Made by a program: the position numbers and the translations under genes | Assembly: GCF_014898055.3 (NCBI RefSeq) | Contig: NW_023601322.1 | Location: forward strand, 6,467,312-6,531,311 | Length of the DNA: 64,000 nucleotides | Origin: Talpa occidentalis | Taxonomy: Eukaryota > Chordata > Mammalia > Eulipotyphla > Talpidae | Reading direction: 5' to 3' | Notes under the pieces: generated by a model | Told to the model about the DNA's origin: nothing | Databases searched by the model: none | Seen by the model: only the letters and a program-made list of their open reading frames with translations | In this document: positions 27,001 through 36,000 of the stretch, one piece after another | Layout: each line of letters begins with the position of its first letter | Numbering within the stretch: position 1 is the first letter of the stretch

Positions 27001-30000
27001 ATGTTCAAATGTTCCAGTCTTTTCAACAAATTTTGCTGGAGCAACTGGATATTCACAGGAAGAAAATGGAAAATTCCACATAAACCTTACACACCTTATA
27101 CAAAAATTATTTTTAAAATATCAGAGATTTAGTTTTCAACTTAGAACTACAAAACTTTAGTAGTAAAATTAGTTATAAAACTAAAAAAAACTTTTTTAAA
27201 GATTTGTTTATTTTTGCATACAAGAGCAGGGGCACAGGCCAGAGATGCGGGGGGGTGAGAGGATTCACCAGAGACAGAGTGGGGAGCAGAACAGGCAGAT
27301 TGACTGAAATACACTGCTGAGGGGAGCAGTGGGCAAGTCAGGAGAGGTCTGCTGCGCCATGTGGGTTGCTCCCTGGCGGGCTGGGGATCAAACTCGTGCT
27401 GCAGAGGCTTCGAATTGCTTCATAGTGCGGTGCTTAACCACTTGCGCCACCAGGGAGACCCTAAAACTACAAAACTTTTAGAAGTAAACACAAGTAAAAT
27501 TTTTCTCTTACTAAAGAAAGAGTTCTTAGATGAATCATCAAAGCTGAATTCATAGGAGGAAAACAGTTTATTAATTTTACTTCATTGAAATTAGAAGCAG
27601 AGAATAGACATTAAAATAATTGAAAAATAATTTGTGGTCTGGCAGGAAATATTTGAAAACAAAATATTTCCTAAGGACTTATATCTAGAACAAAGGAAGA
27701 ACCTTTAAAATTCAACAGTAAAGAGGAAACAAGCCAATTCTAATGTCAGCAAAAGGCATTTAACTGAGAGATTATAGCAAAGAGACACGTGAAATGATGT
27801 TCAGCATCATTATTTATTTGGAAAATGCAAATTAAAACCATAATTTAATATCATTACACACCTACTAGAGTGGCTTAAATAATAAAAATCAATGACAACA
27901 CGAAGTGATTGAAAGGACATGAAATAACGAACATTGCTGGTGGAAACATTTTCAACAACTTTCAAACATTGCTGGTGGAAATAAAAAATGAATAGTAATT
28001 GGGTGGTTTACTGTGAAACTATGCATACACTTATTGTACCACCTAATGTATTTGGGCAGAGTGTGGTAAACAGTTATACCAGAGAAATAAATACTTCAGT
28101 TCAAAAAAGCGTGCACACAGATGTTCATAGCAACTTAATTTTTAATAACTAAAACCTGGAAATAACCCAAGTGTCAGTCAACGGATGAATGATTAAACAA
28201 ACTGTGGTACTTTCATAAAACAGAATACTATCAGCAATAAAAAGGCACAAACTATTGACACATACACAGCATGATGGCGCTCAAAGGCATTATGCTTAGT
28301 GCAAACAGCAATTCTCAAAACCTTACGTGCTATGCTCTGTGATTCCATTTATAGTATGTCCTCCAAATGGCAAAACTGGGGGTGATGGAGACCAGATTAA
28401 TGGTTGCCAGGGGACAAGGAAGGTGTGGGGACCAGCGTGTTTCTCTAAAGGCCCCCTGGTGTAAACAAGCTGATGTGTGGTGATGGCAATCTTCATTTTT
28501 TAACGTGTTTGTTTTATTTTCAACCTGATGAAAATTATTGTTAAAAACTTATTATAGGGCCTCCCTGGTGGCGCAGCGGTTGAGTGCTGGGTTGCGAAGC
28601 TGCCCGTGGCCTCTGCGGCGCCGGTTCGATCCCCGGCTGCTCCCTGGCCACTGGAGGAGGGTCCCACATGGCGCGCAGACCTCTCCTGCCGCCCGCTGCT
28701 CCCCTCAGCAGTGTACTTCAGTCCTTCTGCCTGCTCTGCTCCCCGCTCTGGCTCTGGTGAATTCTCTCACCCTCCCGCGCTTCTGACTGTACCCAGTGCA
28801 TGTATAAACAAAACAAACAAACAAATAAATAAATAAATAAAAACATGCCTCTATAAAAAAAAAAAAAAAAAATTTAAAAAAAAAAAAAAAAAAACTTATT
28901 ATAAATAACATTTTCTAAAAACAGTTTAACTCTGATGTCAGACGTTAACATTTGTGCAGGAACTTGATGTAACTGGAAGAAGTTTATTTCCCCATGTTCA
29001 GGCATGGAAGCAGTGCTGGTCAGTAGTGGTTAAGCAAGTTTGTAGTCAAGATCCTGGCTCAGCCTGCTGCTTGCTGTGTGATCTTAGGGTACTAATCCCA
29101 GTAAATTTCAGTTTAGTCACCTGTACTATGGGGATAGTGATGGGTTATTTATTCATGGTCTAACTGTAAAGATTAGAAAGGCAGTCCTGATGCGATATTT
29201 TGCACATAGTAGATGACAATATTTCAGACTGTTTAGTGGAATGCATCCAACATATTATCTTCCTGCTATTCTCTCTCTCCAGCAACTCAGAATATAATGG
29301 ATAGGATTTTTTTTTTGAGGGGGGGACTCAGGAGACATGCCTTGGGGTAAATATTTTTTTCACAAAAGCACTGCAGAAATTCTTTTACTTCCCATTTGAT
29401 ACACACATTAATTAGTTGTCTTCGGGGAAAGTTACATTTATGAATCCATACAAGACTAAAATAATAAAATACTGAACATGGTCCACTTGGTACTCAAAAG
29501 CTCACAAATTATTTCCTTTTGTGCCTTTTGTCTATTGTGTCTGAAACAAACCCCATGACAGCTAGTGAGACAGAGTCTCTACTTCTTGTCAAAGATTCAA
29601 AACAAGTGATAGATACCACCTGTAAGTAGAATCAAATTTATGGCTTTGCATACGTAAACACACATGCATAGGTGATGTAAAAAAAAACAATGATAATTGA
29701 ATAAATTCTGTAATCTAACCATAATTTACTCTTGTCACTTTCCTGGTGTTGGTATTGGACTAGAGTTAAGTATGAGATATAAGATTATCTAACACAGTGA
29801 TCCCATGTAAATATAGAATTTCTGGAAGCTACATTTAAATGTGTAAAAAGTAAAAATGGGAAGTTACTGTTCAAGTGGTAGAAAGTTGCAGTTAGGATGA
29901 GTAAGTTCTAGATCTTCTATACACATTGGACTTACAATTAATAGTATTGTATTGTGCACTGGAAATTTGTTAATAAGGCAGAGCTCATATTAAAGGTTCA

Positions 30001-33000
30001 TACCACAATCTAACAAAAAAATTGAGATGTAAATAAAAAGGTGAAATTAATTTTAATGCTTGGCACAATTGAGAAAATATTATTTTCACAAATAAAAAAA
30101 TTCAGAATGATTAAAGAAATACTTATATATTTTCTCATGCTTGCCTCATTTCCTGCAGACTCAAAGAGCCAGACAAATGATAAATTAAAAGGTATCCTGC
30201 ATTACATTCATTATAGAAAATCAAAACACCAGAACATTTGTTCTCTATTCTGGATGAATCTAGACATTTTCTTAATGACCTATGTGCGCAAATAGAATTT
30301 TTGTTTTTGTTCTTAATGTATAACGTTCAAGGTGGGGAGAAGTAAAGAGAGAATTTTCAATGGTTTGCAAATATAATAAATGAGCTGACATTTGGGCAAT
30401 TTCCTTTTCTTTTTGGTGAAAATAGTTATCATTTTTCAAATTAATGATTCCCATTATCTTGACTGATACCAAATATATTTTCCAGAAGTAAAGTATAAAA
30501 TTAGTGATATTATAAAGTACCAGCTTCTATTATACCGATACCCATCAACTATGAAGATGTCTCCATGTAAAAATATTCTCCTTCCTAAATTGTACAATCC
30601 CACATTGTGATTCTGGTTTGCTTCTCCCCTCTCTTTCTCTCTTGTATCCAGTCCTTTTATTTATTTTTTTTCAAATTCACTTTTGCATACACCTCCCTGT
30701 ATCAAAGTTTACATTCAAATGATTTCCAGATCTTTCCTTATACCAGGTATTCATAACAGGTATTCTTTTTGATCTTTTGAATAGGTATTCATAATCTTTT
30801 TTAATCCTCCTGATTTATTTAGTCAAAACAGGTCAATTTGGTATCATTTTCTCTATTTTCATGGTGGAACAATGATGTCTTGTTCACACATGCTGAACAA
30901 TAATTTCTTGAAAACATGAGAATTTGCATGTACAACTTGATGCAGACAAATCCTTAGAATAACTAGATAATAAGCAAATGATATAGGTGAGATGTTTTCA
31001 ACAATTCCTATATGTGTTCATTTATTGCACTGCCTGCCTTTCATTGGTTAGTAGATATTTGGTCTAGTCCAAAACTTGCATGCTTAGAAAATGTGCCTGG
31101 GGTCAATAGCTCATAGTATTTATTTATACTTTCGGTTCACAGGTTTAATACATAAACAAAAATATCAAGGTTGGTTGGTCTGATAATTGTGTTGTGGCTA
31201 TATTGCTGATCATAACTCATCTTGACTCTGTAGTCTGGCTGCTAGTGGCACATGGATCCGGTAGTTGAATTGGGGTTCACACCTGCAGTAGTCTTATTTG
31301 TGTAACTATGCACATAGACTAGTCTTGTTTGTGTAACTATGCATGTAGACAATGGACCTCACAATATATGGCACATGTATTGGGTTAAAAAAAAAAGTGA
31401 TAAAATTTTACCCAGGGAGATAATTTAAAATCTGAACTCTCAGAATTTTTCATAACATGACTGTTCTTTGTATTCATTTTGTTTTAGATTTGTTTTTGCT
31501 CCTCTCAGAAATGTATAAGGTCTGTGATAGACCCACATAGGTAGACCTAAGTAAATAGTTTGGATAGCTAACCTAGGCAACAAATAAAGATTTTTCTTAT
31601 AATTTTATCTGAAAATTTTAAAAAACCTTCCATTGTCATAGTAAGAGGGAAAATGCACAGGCCCAGTTGACAGGGCAAATATAGGGAAGTATAGTCATTG
31701 AAGAAGGGAGCAGAGTATTGAAACTTCCGAATCTTCAGTTCACCCATGCATATTTAGAGGAAAGTTTGATCAATTAAAATATTTAGAAATATATACAAAG
31801 GCAAAATCTCTTCAATGTGCTTAAGCCTCCCTACATGAACGGGAGATATTTTAACAGCAGAGGCATATCTTTCAAACAGAAATTCAGGTGTAAGATAAAT
31901 TGCCCCTGGTCTAAAAATTAAGATTGTATATGCTAACAAAATAAACATGAATTTTTACAATTTGCTGTCAATCTAAACTGAACAAATATGCATATAACAA
32001 GATTGCCCACAGTATGCAGGGAATCATCCTATGTGACTCCCCACAAGACACTGTTTCAATGAAAAAAAAAATCATAATAAACACGTACTGTTATACAGCC
32101 AGCACTTTGACAAGCTAAGATGTGCAGTCCTAAAAATGGATGCTAACTGTTATTAGATCTCCATTTTTTCAACTTAAAAAATATGTATGTTGCAAAGCCA
32201 GGATTTAGAAGATCACCCCAGCCCCTTACCTTTACCCTGGCAATACACAACCTTATGATAATCCAACATTAAAGGCTTACCCTAATGCAATGCACATGTA
32301 TTATTTAGTCATGGACTGAATAATAATGCTTTATTTGGTTATTTAATTAACACCATATGATTATGATTTAATTAGGAATGTGTGATGAGGAAAAAAATAA
32401 ATTGATGTAGAGAAATAATGTGCAAATCACATTAGTTTCTCAGGCTCTTTATGCACCTGGAGTGATACTTTGAAGTATAACTATAAATTTGGGTCTGTCA
32501 TCTTGAAACTAAGGATATTTTTGTTTGACACATTGTTAAAAGCACTTTAATTCCAGAAAATTCAAAACAATAACTTCTATAATCAATTTACTTTAATTTC
32601 CAGAATTAATCACAATCTCACTGTGTGTTCTTGACAGCTTATCTCTTTTTTGACAATAACGAACTACTTGACTGACACATTCATGTCTTGAAAGAAGAGA
32701 ATTAATTGAGAACTGATTTGCTCATAACTGCATTGTTTCACATTTTTATGATCTGAAATAGGGAGAGGAACTTATTTGATGTGAAACACTCTTCCTATAA
32801 TCCGTATGGATCAGAGGAAATCACGTATATTGCCCCTAAACTTTAAATGCATTATTTCCCCAAATCAATTAAAAAACTCATTACTTTAGCAAATACTTTA
32901 GTAAGCTACTAATTCTACTACAATTGTGCTCTCAATATATGCAGGAAATCATAATGGCTGGAATTCAGATAAGAAGGAAGAAGGAAATAAGGAAGGAGAG

Positions 33001-36000
33001 GAGAAATCTAGGCAGATGGATAAAAGACAGTCTTAATTCAAAGCAATGGAATTTGAGAACTACTAACAAATTTAGCTAATGGAAGCCATCTGACCTTTCA
33101 GAAGGAATGTATTGATTATGAAATTTCAACACACTCTCTGAAAAAAAGCAAATAAACATGAGAAGATATTGTAATATTCACAGATTTTTGACAGTTCCTC
33201 TTCTGTAATTCCCATGAAGATTTTGGTAAACCAATTTTAATAAATGCTAATAATAAAAAATAACAGTGATATATTTCTTGAATTTAAAAACAAACTATCA
33301 TTTTTTTTTTAGGTAATTCAAACTATCAGTGCAATGGATAAAGATGCATCTGTAGAAGAACACCATTTTTACTTTAATCTGTCAACAGAAGACACTAATA
33401 ACTCAAGCTTTATAATCATAGATAATCAAGGTATGTCTTCCACTCATAATGACTTTTGGACATTCTTTGAGAATCATGTTTGATTTTAAGGGAATTTATT
33501 GCATTGTTTTTTATGTTGTTCCTGCTACATGATAATGCTGAGAAGGAGAGTAAGGGATGGCAATGGAAATGTGAGAAACACATCCCAAGGTCAAGTGCTA
33601 AAAATACTGGCCCCATTACACACTGAAATTCTTTCAATGAGAAGCACTTTTTTAAATTCTCAGTGGCCCTCAGCCCTATAAAGTTCTGAATGATCCTGAG
33701 TCTATAATGACAGATCCACACAATAGTTTCTTTCACATTCTCATGTAACTCAAGCTTCAATCTCTGTCTGGGGCAGAAAATGATAGATATTTACTTTATA
33801 GTCATGTTAGCTTGATTGATTCAAAGGTATTTGGAGTCATTCATTAGGAGTTATAAATACATAAAAATGGCTTAAGATTAGTGTTTTAAAGGATTTTGTG
33901 TGAAGTAAAAGAATTTTTTTATCTTTCACATAGAAGTGGATTAATTTTATACAAAGTCGCTCTTTTTTCCTCCACTTTAGTAAAAGACTTTAGTCATATG
34001 AATTTCTATTTTAATGCTGGTATGATTTTAATTATACCTTGGAGATGTGATACGCCATTGGGTTTATTACTTAAGTGTCTGTGACCCAATACCTGTAGAT
34101 CTCCTACCTTACAGCTGAATTTTATGGGCAAACATTTGTGGGAGAAAAATAAGAATATGACTCTGTAACTATAAACCAGAGACACACTATGGGGGGTTTG
34201 GAGGGAGGAGGGAGTAGTATCAAAACAAGGGGGGTGGGAATTGTATAAGGACTATAACCAAGATGAAAATGCATACATTGTGCAAAAATGAAAAATGATA
34301 TAAAATATATAAAATTAAAATAATAATGAATAATATATATAAATCAATGAAACCTTTCTATGAAAATCAATTGGTTAATTAAATTTTACAATAAAAAAAT
34401 AAAGATATCCCTCCCTTTTATCCTTGTCAATTCCCCACTGAATGAAACTCAAATTTAGCGTAAAAAAGTACAAACGTCAATATAAGAAATAAAAACTGTA
34501 CTTTACTTAAGTACACTTAAGTAAATTTTAGTTTTACTTAAATTAATAGCTAAGATTATTAGGCAAATAAATATATTGAAAATAAAGAAAATAATTGATT
34601 TGTTTTAATGTTCTTGGCTACACGTAATTTATTAAAATATATATTGCAAAAAAAGAAATGCTCTCACCTTATGTATTTGTCAAATAAATAAAGTGAAAAG
34701 ATTTTTTATAGATTCAAGAGCATAATGGAGAATTCATTTAAAAATATGATTTGAGAAAATCATAAGTACGCATCCATTTGAAAGGCCTTCCATTTATTTG
34801 CATTTTATATTTCGTGTCTTTAAAGTTTGTCTTATTTCTCCAGAATATATTTTGGGGGATGACAATACAAAAAAAGGGAAAACAGTATTGATGCACAAGA
34901 AATGGCACCAAATAATGTTACTTAGAATATTTTGGGAGGCAGGTAGAAATTTAAAGCCTATTGAAATATTTATTGTTCAGTTTTTCATGTTCTGCTGGTT
35001 GAATCAATATTACAAAGGTTCAGTGATTTTCTGAATTTTAAGTGGAAAATGAGTTAATAAGATCAATGTGAAAAGAAGCATCTCAGTAGCATCTGTCCTA
35101 CCAAATAAAAACTCTTCTCTCAGTTGATACAATATTCAAAATAACTTGCTGTTATACGTAGATGACTTTGATCATATTGAGTATGTATATTTGTGAAAAT
35201 ATGTGTTCCTATTAGAAAAAATATATATTATTCTCAGTAATTAATCCAAATAAAACTGATACTGTCATTATTAATTTAATGCTAGTACCCCTATAATTGA
35301 TTGATACCTGGTTTTAAAAGCATTCTATAGCCCACTTCTAAGTTTCCTGTTTTATCAAGACAATTGGATCATGTATATAATGTATCCAGTTACATAATTA
35401 GCCTACATGAAAGTCAATGATGACCTTTTGAGCAGCTCTTTTATCATTTTACAAGAAATTTCTTCTTCCCGTTATTTGACTTTATTCGATAGGACCATGC
35501 TGTTGCCTCTAGCACGTAGGACTGGCGTGAATTTCTTTTATATCATTGAAAAACTATGCGCATGGATTTTTGTTTTAGATAACACAGCTGTCATTTTGAC
35601 TAATAGAACTGGTTTCCGCCTCCAAGAGGAGCCTGTCTTCTACCTCCCCATCCTAATCGCCGACAATGGGATACCCCCACTCACAAGCACAAACACCCTC
35701 ACAGTCTACGTGTGTGACTGCGATGCCAGCAGTGGAACGCAGACCTGCAGTAAGGAGGAGCGGCTGCTGGCCCTGGCATTCCGGACAGAGATCATCCTTG
35801 CTATTCTGATAAGCGTTATGATCATATTTGGTGAGTCGTGCAGGGATGAACCTGTCTTCCTTCGTTGGAAATAGATGACGACTGTGGAAAGAGTGAATTC
35901 CATTATAGCTGTAAAGTGTGTATTTGTGTGTGTATTTGCTTAACTGGTCTTCTGAATGGATTACAGTTTGAAACTCCAGTGAAGTGAAATGAAAAATAGA

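Larger units (their letters stand above)
24210..33312 (+). other. CDH19: CDH19 intron 9 (9.1 kb)
   Basis: The largest intron in the window, GT-AG. It carries SINE copies at 25230, 27195 and 28557, an L1 ORF2/3' UTR remnant (27020-28540), a MIR (28985-29215), a 31-bp tandem duplication (31289-31350) and A- or T-rich runs (25672, 25945). From 29220 to 33300 the DNA is AT-rich with no repeat I can name and no coding signal. Confidence 0.8.
33431..35578 (+). other. CDH19: CDH19 intron 10 (2.1 kb)
   Basis: GT-AG intron. It includes an L1 3' UTR piece with a G-rich tract (34140-34420), a low-complexity AT-rich segment (34290-34730) and a perfect hairpin (34502-34525). The last 170 bp before exon 11 happens to be open in the exon 11 frame, with an ATG at 35407. 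Confidence 0.8.
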
